A stretch of 64,000 nucleotides of DNA from PALSA-926 sp964476835 (GTDB taxonomy: Bacteria > Pseudomonadota > Alphaproteobacteria > Micavibrionales > UBA2020): positions 62,001-126,000 of the forward strand of contig CAYZCE010000001.1 of NCBI GenBank assembly GCA_964476835.1, given 5' to 3'. Both the position numbers and the translations under genes were made by a program. Below, piece after piece: positions 42,967-51,010 of this stretch. The notes beneath the pieces were generated by a model. It saw only the letters and a program-made list of their open reading frames with translations, made no database searches and was not told the origin of the DNA. Numbering within the stretch: position 1 is the first letter of the stretch; each line of letters starts with the position of its first letter.

Positions 42967-43038
42967 AAAACAGCAGAAATATCCGCGCAGAAATGACTTG
43001 CCATATGCGCCGCGATTGGGTTACATTCCTGACCTCGG

Positions 43039-43115
43039 GCACCCGTAGCTCAATTGGATAGAGCATCTGACTACGGATCAGAAGGTTAGGAGTTCGACTC
43101 TCTTCGGGTGCACCA
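43039..43115 (+). tRNA. tRNA-Arg (anticodon ACG)
   Basis: A 77-base cloverleaf. The acceptor stem GCACCCG pairs with CGGGTGC, the D-arm is AGCTCAATTGGATAGAGCA-like, the anticodon stem TCTGA/TCAGA encloses the loop CTACGGA with anticodon ACG, and the T-arm contains GTTCGAC. CCA is encoded (43113-43115). The ACG anticodon is normally edited to ICG by TadA and reads CGU, CGC and CGA. Confidence 0.97.
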
Positions 43116-43134
43116 CTTTTCAAAGACTGAGCCT

Positions 43135-44934
43135 ATGAAGACAGAGACGCGGTTTCGTACGGATATCAACGGACTGCGCGCGGTCGCTGTATTGGCTGTT
43201 CTTTTCTACCACTTCGACGTCGCGGCTTTTCGCGGCGGCTATGTCGGGGTGGATGTCTTTTTCGTCATTTCCGGCTTCCTGATGACGCAGATCGTCGTCT
43301 CGCGACTGGGCGAGGGGCGCTTTTTGGTGCTGGATTTCTATGCCGCGCGGGTCCGCCGCATTTTGCCCGCGCTGATCGCGCTGGGCGTGGTGCTGCTTGC
43401 TGCGGGCTTTTTCTGGTTGATCCCGCTCGATTACAGGGAACTGGGGCGCGAGGTGCAGTCGGCGCTGCTGTTCCGGTCGAATTTCGCCTATGCGCGTCAT
43501 CAGGGATATTTCGACATCGTATCGAAAGACCAATGGCTGCTGCATACATGGTCGCTCTCGGCCGAGGCGCAGTTTTACCTGATCTATCCTTTCATCCTGA
43601 TGGCGCTGCACCGGTGCAAGCGGCTGAACGCCGGGATCATCGCGCTCTTCGCGGCTTCGCTGCTGTTGTCGGGGTTTGGCACGCTGCATGATCCCACGCG
43701 CGCCTTCTTCCTGCTGCCGACGCGGGTGTGGGAATTTCTTGCGGGCGGGCTTGTCTTCTTCCTGCCGCGCCCGGTCGCGCATTTGGAGAAGGTGGGTCTG
43801 GCGCTGATCCTGGCGGCGGTTTTCCTCTATCCCGACACGCTCGCGTATCCCGGTTTCTATGCGGTGTTGCCGGTCGCGGGGGCGGCGCTGGTGCTGGCGG
43901 CGCGTTCCGGCGGCGCATACGTCTCGAACCGCGTCCTGCAGTTCTTCGGCGATATCTCGTACTCACTCTATCTCTGGCATTGGCCGGTCGTGTTGGCGGT
44001 GAAATATGCCAACGTCGCGCTGACGCCCCTGTGGGTCGCGGCGATGACGCTTGCCTCCGTGGCGCTGGCGTGGGCATCGTACCGGTGGATTGAGACGCCG
44101 TTCCGTCATGGTGCGCGCATCCGCTTCATCTTCCTCGCGCTGGCCGTCGTCGTCGTTTTGGCGGCGGTGGTGAAAAAGAGCGAGGGCTTCCCGTCCCGCG
44201 TGGACGCCGGCGTCCGTGCGGCGGAGGCGGCGATGAAGGACGTTAATCCTCGTCAAAACGAATGCCTCGCTGAAACCAGCGGATCGCCGCCCTGCAAGAT
44301 CGGCGCGAACCGCCCGATCGACGTCGCGCTGTGGGGCGACAGCCATGCCGACGCTGTGTTTACGGTGGTGGACGATGTGCTGAAATCCGTGCATCGCGGC
44401 GGCGTCTTCCGCGGCCTGATCGCCTGTCGCCCCGTGGTGGGTGAGTACGCCAATAAAGAAGTGTGCGCGACGTTTAAAAAAGATTCCTTCAGCCGCATCG
44501 CGGAAGACAAGAACATCCGCGATGTGCTCATGGTGGGGCGCTGGACGCATTACACGGGTGACGGCACGGACGTCGTCGAGACGATATGCGCGTTGAGGAA
44601 GACAGGCAAGCGCGTGCATGTCCTCGCGCCCGTGCCGGAGTTCGACCGCGATGTGCCGCACGCGCTGGCAAAATCGCGGCAACTGGGGCAGGGCGACATC
44701 GACCTCCGCATGACGCGCGCGCGTTACGCGGCGCAGAACGCGAAGATCCTCGCCGTCTTCAAGCGGGCGCAGGCGCAATGCGGCGTGGACATCCTCGATC
44801 CCGTGCCGTTCCTGTGCAACGCGGAATATTGCCCCGCCATCCGCGACGGCAAGCCCCTCTGGCATGACGAGCAGCATCTGAGCAGGTACGGCAATAGCTT
44901 CCTCAAACCCTTGTTCACGCGGGCTTTGGATTAA
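43135..44934 (+). CDS. OafA-type acyltransferase 3 with C-terminal SGNH domain
   Basis: A 599-residue polytopic membrane enzyme. The N-terminal acyltransferase-3 domain (about ten TM helices, to about residue 345) begins FRTDINGLRAVAVLAVLFYH, with the conserved R..H region and the GGYVGVDVFFVISGFL signature. The C-terminal SGNH hydrolase-like domain has ALWGDSHADAVF and, near the end, WHDEQHLSRYG (D-x-x-H type). Such proteins O-acetylate LPS O-antigen or other surface glycans. The start lies 20 bases after the tRNA, with no strong ribosome-binding site. Confidence 0.92.
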   Translation: MKTETRFRTDINGLRAVAVLAVLFYHFDVAAFRGGYVGVDVFFVISGFLMTQIVVSRLGEGRFLVLDFYAARVRRILPALIALGVVLLAAGFFWLIPLDYRELGREVQSALLFRSNFAYARHQGYFDIVSKDQWLLHTWSLSAEAQFYLIYPFILMALHRCKRLNAGIIALFAASLLLSGFGTLHDPTRAFFLLPTRVWEFLAGGLVFFLPRPVAHLEKVGLALILAAVFLYPDTLAYPGFYAVLPVAGAALVLAARSGGAYVSNRVLQFFGDISYSLYLWHWPVVLAVKYANVALTPLWVAAMTLASVALAWASYRWIETPFRHGARIRFIFLALAVVVVLAAVVKKSEGFPSRVDAGVRAAEAAMKDVNPRQNECLAETSGSPPCKIGANRPIDVALWGDSHADAVFTVVDDVLKSVHRGGVFRGLIACRPVVGEYANKEVCATFKKDSFSRIAEDKNIRDVLMVGRWTHYTGDGTDVVETICALRKTGKRVHVLAPVPEFDRDVPHALAKSRQLGQGDIDLRMTRARYAAQNAKILAVFKRAQAQCGVDILDPVPFLCNAEYCPAIRDGKPLWHDEQHLSRYGNSFLKPLFTRALD

Positions 44935-44975
44935 AAGGCTATATATTTCAATTATATATTTCTTCCCAGCCTGTG

Positions 44976-45004
44976 TTGACATTTTCCTTAAACGAACCTA
45001 GTCT
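44976..45004 (+). promoter_or_regulatory. Candidate promoter with good -35
   Basis: TTGACA at 44976-44981 and a poor -10 (TAGTCT, 44999-45004) after 17 bases, upstream of the 45034 gene. The neighbourhood is AT-rich. The -10 match is weak, so an activator may be required. Confidence 0.4.
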
Positions 45005-45033
45005 GACGTTCCTTCAACTCAGGAGATTGCGTC

Positions 45034-45552
45034 ATGAACATCAAGAAATGGCTTGTATCGCTGGCGGCGGTTTTCAGCATGGCGGCGGTGCGGGCGCAGC
45101 CGCTGATGCGGACGCAGCCGGTTGACCGTTTTAGCCTTGTCTTTGAAACGCGCTCCTATCATTTCGAAGAAGGGTATAACAACTTCAACCCCGGCATCGG
45201 TTTCGAGTACCGCCTGAACAACACCTTCCACATCGGCGCGGGCGGATATTACAACAGCCTTGAGCGTTTCTCGGGCTATGCGCTTGCGGGTGCGGAGACG
45301 TCGGGCAAGCGCTTCTTCGGCGTCGGCGCCGAGGCGGGGATCGTCACCGGCTATGACTGGGCGGTCACTCCTGCCGCGATGCCTTACGTGCGCCTCGGCT
45401 CGCGCGAGAGCCGCGTGAACGCAAAGATCGACGTGATGCCGCCCATACCGGGCGTGACGCCGGCGCTGGTGACGCTGCAGCTGCGCGTGAAGCTCGGCAA
45501 GACCGGGCCGCTCTTCGTGCAGCCCCGCCATTGCCACCATCATCACCGCTGA
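45034..45552 (+). CDS. Exported protein, probable small outer-membrane beta-barrel
   Basis: A 172-residue protein with a signal peptide (MNIKKWLVSLAAVFSMAAVRA). The mature part shows alternating hydrophobic and polar strands with aromatic girdles (FSLVFETRSYHFEEGYNNF, NPGIGFEYRLNNTFHIG, AGGYYNSLERFSGYALAG), typical of an 8-strand barrel. The Y-x-N-S-x-x-x-x-S-x-Y-x-G pattern occurs in small exported barrels of proteobacteria, but I cannot name the family. An odd ending, QPRHCHHHHR, is Cys/His-rich and could bind metal. AGGAG precedes the ATG at good spacing. Confidence 0.72.
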   Translation: MNIKKWLVSLAAVFSMAAVRAQPLMRTQPVDRFSLVFETRSYHFEEGYNNFNPGIGFEYRLNNTFHIGAGGYYNSLERFSGYALAGAETSGKRFFGVGAEAGIVTGYDWAVTPAAMPYVRLGSRESRVNAKIDVMPPIPGVTPALVTLQLRVKLGKTGPLFVQPRHCHHHHR

Positions 45553-45555
45553 TTT

Positions 45556-46371
45556 TCAGGGCTGCGGCGGCTTGTGCTTCGGTGCGGGCTGTTGCGGCGT
45601 CATGAGCGCCGTCAGGACTTTGGCGTCGGTGACTTCGGCTGTCGGTTTGCCTTTTTCAAAGACCGTGACGGGCTTGTCGCCGAGGATGGCGATGTCGTTG
45701 CCGCGCACGCGGATCGCGCTGCCTTCGCGGATGGCGACGATGGGCGTTGCGTTTTCTTCATGATACTGGTTGAGGCGGTCGGCGCGGCTTTCGCCCTGAT
45801 AGGGGACGATGCTGCCGCCTTCGTCGTAATAGAATTTTCCGTCGACATAGTGCGGGTTGATCTGGAACGGGACGAGGCCCATCGCGTCGAAATTCTTCGG
45901 CTGCACGATCGGCATGTCGTTGGTGGTCATGATGGTGGGGCCGGTCACGTTGATGCCGGCGCTGGCGCCCATGTAGGGGAATCCCTTGCGTGCGGCGTCG
46001 CGGATGGCCTCGATCAGGCCGGCCTTCTGCAGCTTGTCGAGCAGGCGGAAGGTGTTGCCGCCGGTGACGAAGACGCCGTCGAAGCGCTTCAGTTCTTTCG
46101 CGGGGTCCTTCAGCGTATGCGCCGAAACGGCGGTGATGCCGAGCGGGTTGAGCCACGCGTTGGTGCGCTTGACCGCTTCGTCCTGGTCGCCGAGGGCGTA
46201 GGCGACGTAGAGGATGGTCTTCGGATGTTCCGGCGATGCGCCGAACAGCTCCTGGATCGTCTCATTGCGCTTGTTCGCCAGCGCGCCGTTGCTGAGCAGC
46301 AGCAGGTTCAGCTGCGTATTGTCGGGCGCGGCATGCTTGCAGAAGAGGTGGGTGAAAAAGTTGTCTTTCAT
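45556..46371 (-). CDS. pepE: Peptidase E-like serine peptidase (S51 family)
   Basis: A 271-residue cytosolic peptidase. The S51 fold shows the nucleophile elbow YMGASAGINVTG, GVFVTGGNTFRLLDKL, and QINPHYVDGK with the likely catalytic His. Family members cleave N-terminal Asp-dipeptides or degrade cyanophycin. Its start overlaps the rocD stop by one base (TGATG), so the two are coupled; an amino-acid-recycling role fits. A C-terminal Pro/Lys-rich tail is extra. A longer frame upstream is the shadow of rocD. Confidence 0.88.
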   Translation of the reverse strand: MKDNFFTHLFCKHAAPDNTQLNLLLLSNGALANKRNETIQELFGASPEHPKTILYVAYALGDQDEAVKRTNAWLNPLGITAVSAHTLKDPAKELKRFDGVFVTGGNTFRLLDKLQKAGLIEAIRDAARKGFPYMGASAGINVTGPTIMTTNDMPIVQPKNFDAMGLVPFQINPHYVDGKFYYDEGGSIVPYQGESRADRLNQYHEENATPIVAIREGSAIRVRGNDIAILGDKPVTVFEKGKPTAEVTDAKVLTALMTPQQPAPKHKPPQP

Positions 46372-47618
46372 CAGGCGTTTCCTTCCAGTTCGCGCAAGGT
46401 TTCGCGGAAATGTTCGAGCGCCTCGTCCACTTCGGCGCGGGTGATGCAGAGCGGCGGGGCGAAGCGCACGACGGTCTCGTGCGTTTCTTTCGACAGCACG
46501 CCGCGCTCCATCATCTTTTCGCAGACGGTGCGGGCGGAGACGCGGGCGGGGTCGAAATCCACGCCGATCCACAAGCCGCGGCCGCGCACCTCGCGGATCA
46601 GCGGGCTGTTGAGGCCGCGCAGTTGCTGCATCATATAGGCGCCGAGCGTTTCAGAGTTTTTGACCATCTCGCCTTCTTCGAGGATCTTGAGCGCCTCCAG
46701 CCCCACCGCGCAGGCGAGCGGGTTGCCGCCGAAGGTGGAGCCGTGGCTGCCGGGCTTGAACAGGCCCATGACCGCCTTGGTGCCGACGACGGCGGAGACG
46801 GGTAGCAGCCCGCCGCCGAGCGCCTTGCCGAGGATCAGCGCGTCGGGCATGACGCCTTCATGCTGGAAGGCGAACATCTTGCCGGTGCGGCCGAGGCCCG
46901 ATTGCACTTCGTCGAGGATCATCAGCACATTGTTGTCGTCGCACACCTTGCGCAAGCTCCGCAGGAAGCCTTCGGGCGGCAGCTTGACGCCGGCTTCGCC
47001 TTGGATCGGCTCGATCAGCACCGCGCAGGTGTCGGGCGTGATCGCGGCCGCGATGGCCTTGATGTCGCCGAACGGCACGGCCTTGAAGCCGGGCGTGAAG
47101 GGGCCGAAGTTCTTTTTATAGTCCGGCTCGGTCGAGAAGCTGATGATGGTGGTGGTGCGGCCGTGGAAGTTGCCGTCGGCCACGATGATCCCGGCCTTGT
47201 CCTGCGGGATGTTCTTGGCGACGTAGCCCCACTGGCGCGCGGCCTTGATGGCGGTTTCGACCGCTTCCGCGCCGGTGTTCATCGGCAGCGCGAGGTCGAG
47301 GCCGGTGAGGGCGCAGAGCTTTTCCATGAACGGCGCAAGCTGGTCGGTGTGGAACGCGCGCGAGGTCATCGCCAGCTTCTTCGCCTGCTCGGTCAGCACG
47401 TTCACAAGACGCGTGTTCGAATGCCCGAAGCTGACCGCCGAATAGGCGCTCATCATGTCGATGTATTTCTTGCCCTCGATATCCCACGCATGCACGCCCT
47501 CCGCGCGCGTCAGGATGACGGGGATGGGCTTGTAATTCGCCGCCACAAACTCCGCCTCATGCGAGATGGCCTTGTCGGTCGAGTTTTTGAAAATCTTTTT
47601 GATGATATTGTCGAGCAT
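46371..47618 (-). CDS. rocD: Ornithine--oxo-acid aminotransferase
   Basis: A 415-residue class III PLP aminotransferase turning ornithine plus 2-oxoglutarate into glutamate semialdehyde and glutamate. It shows MMSAYSAVSFGHSNTRL, the substrate-binding LPMNTGAEAVETAIKAARQW, the Asp of LILDEVQSGLGRTG and the PLP lysine in LILGKALGGGLLPVSAV. The GAEAVETAIK and AYSAVSFGH patterns favour RocD over acetylornithine aminotransferase. Upstream on the same strand is an exported protein; the downstream partner is pepE. Confidence 0.93.
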   Translation of the reverse strand: MLDNIIKKIFKNSTDKAISHEAEFVAANYKPIPVILTRAEGVHAWDIEGKKYIDMMSAYSAVSFGHSNTRLVNVLTEQAKKLAMTSRAFHTDQLAPFMEKLCALTGLDLALPMNTGAEAVETAIKAARQWGYVAKNIPQDKAGIIVADGNFHGRTTTIISFSTEPDYKKNFGPFTPGFKAVPFGDIKAIAAAITPDTCAVLIEPIQGEAGVKLPPEGFLRSLRKVCDDNNVLMILDEVQSGLGRTGKMFAFQHEGVMPDALILGKALGGGLLPVSAVVGTKAVMGLFKPGSHGSTFGGNPLACAVGLEALKILEEGEMVKNSETLGAYMMQQLRGLNSPLIREVRGRGLWIGVDFDPARVSARTVCEKMMERGVLSKETHETVVRFAPPLCITRAEVDEALEHFRETLRELEGNA

Positions 47619-47632
47619 GGGGTGCCTTTAAT

Positions 47633-48097
47633 TTAGGGGAGGTTGATGGTATCTGGATTGATTGTGATGATGACGTATTTGGTTTTCTTTGGTTCTTTCG
47701 GGTCGGGGGTTTCTATGAACCAGATGGTGCCTCTTGCCAGCATCATCCCGGCGCTGTTTTTGAAAAGATCGAAGTCGTCTTCAGTGGCGTAACGAGAGAT
47801 CATCTTTTTGACATCAGGCGTGATGATCTGGTCGTAGTGACGGAGAAATTCTTTTCGTGTACGGACGATTTTAGGATGCTTGCGGCCTTCATAGGACAGG
47901 GGAAAAGAAATTTGATCCGCCAGCCAGCTCCGATTGTCGTTCTCGATGGCGCGCCTTAACGCAACCGAGTAGGCATGATCGCGCCGCGTGACGGGATCAA
48001 ATTCGCTTGCCGGAGCTTCTGTTGCCAGAAACGTCAACAGGCAAACGCTTAGAAAAAGAAGTGCGCTCGATCTTTTATTTTTTTTGATATGCGCCAT
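47633..48097 (-). CDS. Exported hypothetical protein following the lysozyme gene
   Basis: About 154 residues. The basic N-terminus and hydrophobic stretch (HIKKNKRSSALLFLSVCLLT) end near the signal-peptidase site APAS-EF, so the product is periplasmic. The mature part is charged and mixed alpha/beta (VALRRAIENDNRSWLADQIS, KMISRYATEDDFDLF, IWFIETPDP). The frame opens at 48211, but the ATG at 48097 gives a proper signal peptide. It overlaps the end of the lysozyme frame by 23 bases, hinting at a functional pair such as a lysozyme with an inhibitor or accessory protein. Not recognised. Confidence 0.7.
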   Translation of the reverse strand: MAHIKKNKRSSALLFLSVCLLTFLATEAPASEFDPVTRRDHAYSVALRRAIENDNRSWLADQISFPLSYEGRKHPKIVRTRKEFLRHYDQIITPDVKKMISRYATEDDFDLFKNSAGMMLARGTIWFIETPDPKEPKKTKYVIITINPDTINLP

Positions 48098-48721
48098 ACA
48101 GGAAAATATCGTGTTCTTCTTTTCTTCGCTTGACGAGGCCGTCGCTGACTTTGTAACTGCCATCTTTTTGCCTGACCTTGTTGAACTCGAGCATTTGATT
48201 TGCGGCTCCATTATAGTCTCCGCTGTTGAGAAGGTTCAATAGCTTCGTATTTTTATATACTTTTGAATTGGGAGATATTTCTTCCCTGAAAGCTTTTGGG
48301 CCTCTGTTATAGGTCAGTGAAACTAGTGCGTCGAACTGGTTTTGCGTGAGGGGGCTGTAACGTAACGTTTTACTGTGTTTTCAGCCGTTCGCAGGTCGCG
48401 GCGGAGAAGCTTTAGCCCCTCTTCATGTGACATCGAGCCAGGAAATGATTCCTGCGGCATGATCAGGTGGCCGTAACCTATTGTAGGCTTCTCACCCTCG
48501 TCACCGTAAACGTGAGGCACGAATAATTCGAATTTCTTGATGAAATTCACGCCATTCTCACTCGTCCACTGCCCGCCGTTGGAATTGCCGCCGGGTACGC
48601 GCGGTTGGCCGGCGTTGTATTTCAAAAGATAGTCGCAGGATTTGGCTTCCACCTCCTGAAACATCAGGCGCACGGCTCTGGCTTTTTCGATCAGGGTTTC
48701 GATGTCGTTTTCGGTTCTCAT
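48075..48721 (-). pseudogene. GH24 (T4-type) lysozyme, interrupted by a one-base frameshift
   Basis: The frame from ATG 48721 encodes an N-terminal helix, the motif GQPRVPGGNSNGGQW, and a lysozyme core FIKKFELFVPHVYGDEGEKP then TIGYGH with the catalytic Glu, Asp and Thr of T4 lysozyme. After VKRYVTAP the frame ends early at 48323. The conserved continuation (LTQNQFDALVSLTYNRG through the YKVSDGLVKRR-type C-terminus) is present in the next frame and runs to TAA at 48075-48077. Adding one C to the five-C run at about 48349-48353 gives one 215-residue protein. It may be a sequencing error, a real mutation, or slippage. There is no signal peptide, as in phage endolysins. Confidence 0.85.
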
Positions 48722-48744
48722 GGTCTTGTCCTTTCTTGACCGTT

Positions 48745-48829
48745 AAAAACAAAAAAGACCCATCGGCGGCGCGCCAGATGAGTCTTTTGGGTTGCTCCAA
48801 GATGAAAACGATTTCACCGCAAGAGCAAC
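48745..48829 (-). ncRNA. Structured leader with intrinsic terminator before the lysozyme gene
   Basis: Reading leftward: a stem of 7 bp (48823-48829 with 48791-48797, 25-base loop), then a 12-base arm (48777-48788) pairing with 48753-48764 (one mismatch), followed by a T-run on the minus strand (48745-48756). The second hairpin is a textbook terminator, yet it lies 24 bases before the lysozyme start. Either a small RNA is made here or the lysozyme is controlled by attenuation. Confidence 0.6.
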
Positions 48830-48846
48830 AGTCCATATATAAAAAC

Positions 48847-48875
48847 ATACAACCATACATTGTATTGGAGGTCAA
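48847..48875 (-). promoter_or_regulatory. Candidate promoter for the lysozyme leader
   Basis: On the minus strand TTGACC (48875-48870) and TTGTAT (48852-48847) are 17 bases apart. Transcription would begin near 48840 and produce a leader of about 120 bases containing the two hairpins. Confidence 0.45.
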
Positions 48876-48908
48876 GTAATATCCGGATTTTGTTACATAA
48901 TACAGCTC

Positions 48909-48938
48909 TTGAACTGCCCGCGAGTCCGCGTGTAGTAT
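48909..48938 (+). promoter_or_regulatory. Candidate promoter for alanine dehydrogenase
   Basis: TTGAAC (48909-48914) and TAGTAT (48933-48938) with an 18-base spacer lie 38 bases above the ald start. It is divergent from the lysozyme leader promoter. Confidence 0.5.
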
Positions 48939-48975
48939 GGCGCCATATCGCAACATCGTATTTTGGAGACAATCA

Positions 48976-50094
48976 ATGCTGATCGGCGTGCCCAAGGAAA
49001 TCAAGACCAAGGAATTTCGCGTCGGACTGACGCCGTCTTCGGTCAGCGAATATGTGCGTCACGGTCACGACGTGATCGTCGAGACCAACGCGGGCGCCGG
49101 CATTCAGGCGAGCGACGACGATTACATCAAGGCGGGCGCGAAGATCGTCGCGACGGCGGCGGATGTTTTCGCCAAAGCCGACATGATCGTCAAGGTCAAG
49201 GAACCGCAGCCGGCCGAATGCAAGATGCTGCGCAAGGGCCAGATCCTGTTCACCTACCTGCACCTCGCCGCCGACGCCGAGCAGGCGAAGGGCCTGATGG
49301 CCTCGGGTGCGGTGGCGATTGCCTATGAAACCGTCACCGGCGACCGCGGCGGCCTGCCGCTGCTGGCCCCCATGAGCGAAGTCGCGGGCCGCATGAGCGT
49401 GCACGTCGGCGCGCACCTGCTGCAAGTCACCAGCGGCGGCTCAGGGATTCTGATCGGCGGCGTGCCGGGCGTGAAGGCGGCGGAAGTCGTCATCCTCGGC
49501 GGCGGCGTCGCGGGCACCAACGCGGCGAAGATGGCCATCGGCCTTGAAGCGCGCGTGACCATCCTTGAGCGCTCGCTCGACCGCATCCGCCAACTCGAAG
49601 ACCTTTTCGGCCCGCGCGCCAACGTGATTTACTCGACGGTCGCCTCGGTTGAACAATATGTGGCGCAGGCCGACCTGGTCATCGGCACCGTGCTGGTGCC
49701 CGGCGCGCTGGCGCCCAAGCTGATCACCAAGGCGCTGCTGAAAAAGATGCGCCCGAAGTCGGTCATCGTCGACGTCGCCATCGACCAAGGCGGCTGCGCG
49801 GAAACCTCGCGCGCGACCACGCATGACGAGCCGATCTATGTCGTCGACAACATCGTGCACTATTGCGTCGCCAATATGCCGGGCGCGGTGCCGCGCACCA
49901 GCGCACAGGCGCTCAACAACGCGGTGCTGCCGTATGGCCTCGAGATCGCCGACAAGGGCTGGGTCAAGGCGCTCTCCGACAACAGGAATCTGCGCAACGG
50001 CCTGACCGTCTGCCACGGCAAGATCACCCACGCCGAAGTCGCGCGCGACCTCAAGCTCGACTACACCACCGCCGAAGAAAGCCTCGCCGCATGA
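48976..50094 (+). CDS. ald: Alanine dehydrogenase
   Basis: A 372-residue NAD-dependent enzyme interconverting alanine with pyruvate and ammonia. It shows the N-terminal MLIGVPKEIKTKEFRVGLTP, FTYLHLAADAEQ with the catalytic His, the substrate Lys in VKVKEPQPAE, the nucleotide-binding VILGGGVAGTNAAKMA and DVAIDQGGCAETSR. Start at ATG 48976 with GGAG nearby. Four-base overlap with a Cys-rich mini-gene downstream. Confidence 0.96.
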   Translation: MLIGVPKEIKTKEFRVGLTPSSVSEYVRHGHDVIVETNAGAGIQASDDDYIKAGAKIVATAADVFAKADMIVKVKEPQPAECKMLRKGQILFTYLHLAADAEQAKGLMASGAVAIAYETVTGDRGGLPLLAPMSEVAGRMSVHVGAHLLQVTSGGSGILIGGVPGVKAAEVVILGGGVAGTNAAKMAIGLEARVTILERSLDRIRQLEDLFGPRANVIYSTVASVEQYVAQADLVIGTVLVPGALAPKLITKALLKKMRPKSVIVDVAIDQGGCAETSRATTHDEPIYVVDNIVHYCVANMPGAVPRTSAQALNNAVLPYGLEIADKGWVKALSDNRNLRNGLTVCHGKITHAEVARDLKLDYTTAEESLAA

Positions 50095-50270
50095 TGTCCT
50101 TCCTGAAAAGCTTCTTCGCCAACGAGAAATCGCCGGAAGAGGAGGCGCTGCTCGCCGCGCAAAAGCAGCGCGACGTGCTGACGATCGAGGCGGGCGAGGG
50201 CGACGAAGAAGAGCAGCAAGGCGGCGGCTGCGGTTCGGGCGGTTGCGGCGGCTGCGCCTGCAGCCACTAA
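50091..50270 (+). CDS. Cys/Gly-rich mini-protein coupled to alanine dehydrogenase (59 aa)
   Basis: A 59-residue product. An N-terminal amphipathic helix (MMSFLKSFFANEKSPEEE), a charged acidic middle (IEAGEGDEEEQQ) and a terminal tail GGGCGSGGCGGCACSH with four cysteines and a final histidine. The ATG overlaps the ald stop (ATGATG), a strong sign of translation. The tail could bind zinc, iron or a Fe-S cluster, or be modified. I do not recognise the family. It is hidden inside a longer shadow frame of ald, so it is easily missed. Confidence 0.75.
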   Translation: MMSFLKSFFANEKSPEEEALLAAQKQRDVLTIEAGEGDEEEQQGGGCGSGGCGGCACSH

Positions 50271-50273
50271 ACC

Positions 50274-50936
50274 CTACTTCATTTTCTTGAGCGCGCTCTC
50301 CGTCATGTGGCGGAGGAGCAGGCGCACGTCTTCCCATTGGCTTTGCGGGAGCGGGTCTGGCTTGCTGCGCGACAGGTGGCTGAGGATCCGGCAGGTCTGG
50401 TCGGGCGAGTTGGCGGCGGGATATTTTGTGTCGAAATCCATCACGCGCTGCACGGATTTCTTTTCAAGATCGGGATGGTCGGTCAGCAGGGTGGTGATCG
50501 CCGGCGGCGTCATCGCGGCGAGCAGGCCGTCGAAGGCGTTGGGCATCGCGCCCGCGCGGCAGCGCAGCGTGTCGAAACGCAGGCGGTAGCGCGCGAGCTG
50601 CAGCCAAAACAGCGCGTCTTCCCTCGTGCCCGTCCGCAGCGTGCGGATCGAGAGCGCGAAGAACGTCCCGGCCTCCAGCGCGCCGCTGTTCGGCGTCACG
50701 ATGTCGATGATGGCCTTTGTCTCCGCGGCCGGGCGCATGCTGATCCACTGCGCGACCGCCTCGGGGTGGCCGTCGTCGACGGCGTCGCGGATGATGCCGG
50801 GCAGGGCGGCGACGCTGTCCAGCCGGTTCTTCTCCAGTCGACCGACATGGATCGCGGCGGTCAGGCCGGCCACGAGATAGACGGCGAAGAGGGCGATGGA
50901 GCCCCATTTCACAAGGAATTTCAGTATCCGTTTCAT
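50274..50936 (-). CDS. Hypothetical protein with one N-terminal membrane helix
   Basis: A 220-residue protein. The N-terminal segment WGSIALFAVYLVAGLTAAI is a membrane anchor or uncleaved signal. The rest is all-helical with repeated leucine/arginine segments (FFALSIRTLRTGTREDALFW, QLARYRLRFDTLRC), perhaps a TPR- or Sel1-like solenoid in the periplasm. It contains isolated cysteines (LRCRAGAMP, QTCRILSHL). Not recognised. It is convergent with the Cys-rich mini-gene, three bases apart. Confidence 0.72.
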   Translation of the reverse strand: MKRILKFLVKWGSIALFAVYLVAGLTAAIHVGRLEKNRLDSVAALPGIIRDAVDDGHPEAVAQWISMRPAAETKAIIDIVTPNSGALEAGTFFALSIRTLRTGTREDALFWLQLARYRLRFDTLRCRAGAMPNAFDGLLAAMTPPAITTLLTDHPDLEKKSVQRVMDFDTKYPAANSPDQTCRILSHLSRSKPDPLPQSQWEDVRLLLRHMTESALKKMK

Positions 50937-51010
50937 GGACTTAGGGCCCCGCTTGCAATTACCTTTTGATAGTCTACATTGTTCGCGTCCATCAGCATAG
51001 AGGGTGAAAC

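Noticed and set aside
43039..43115. The tRNA-Arg gene as an integration site for a mobile element
   Set aside because: I found no integrase gene and no second copy of the tRNA 3' end nearby. The following acyltransferase has ordinary composition.
48075..48721. A prophage remnant around the lysozyme
   Set aside because: No other phage gene is present. The neighbours are ordinary metabolic genes. The lysozyme is a single gene with an exported companion.
48558..49010. A minus-strand frame through the leader and lysozyme start as a leader-peptide gene
   Set aside because: It contains both hairpins and reads into the lysozyme in another frame without a ribosome-binding site. A short leader peptide (from ATG near 48834) cannot be excluded, but I see no support.
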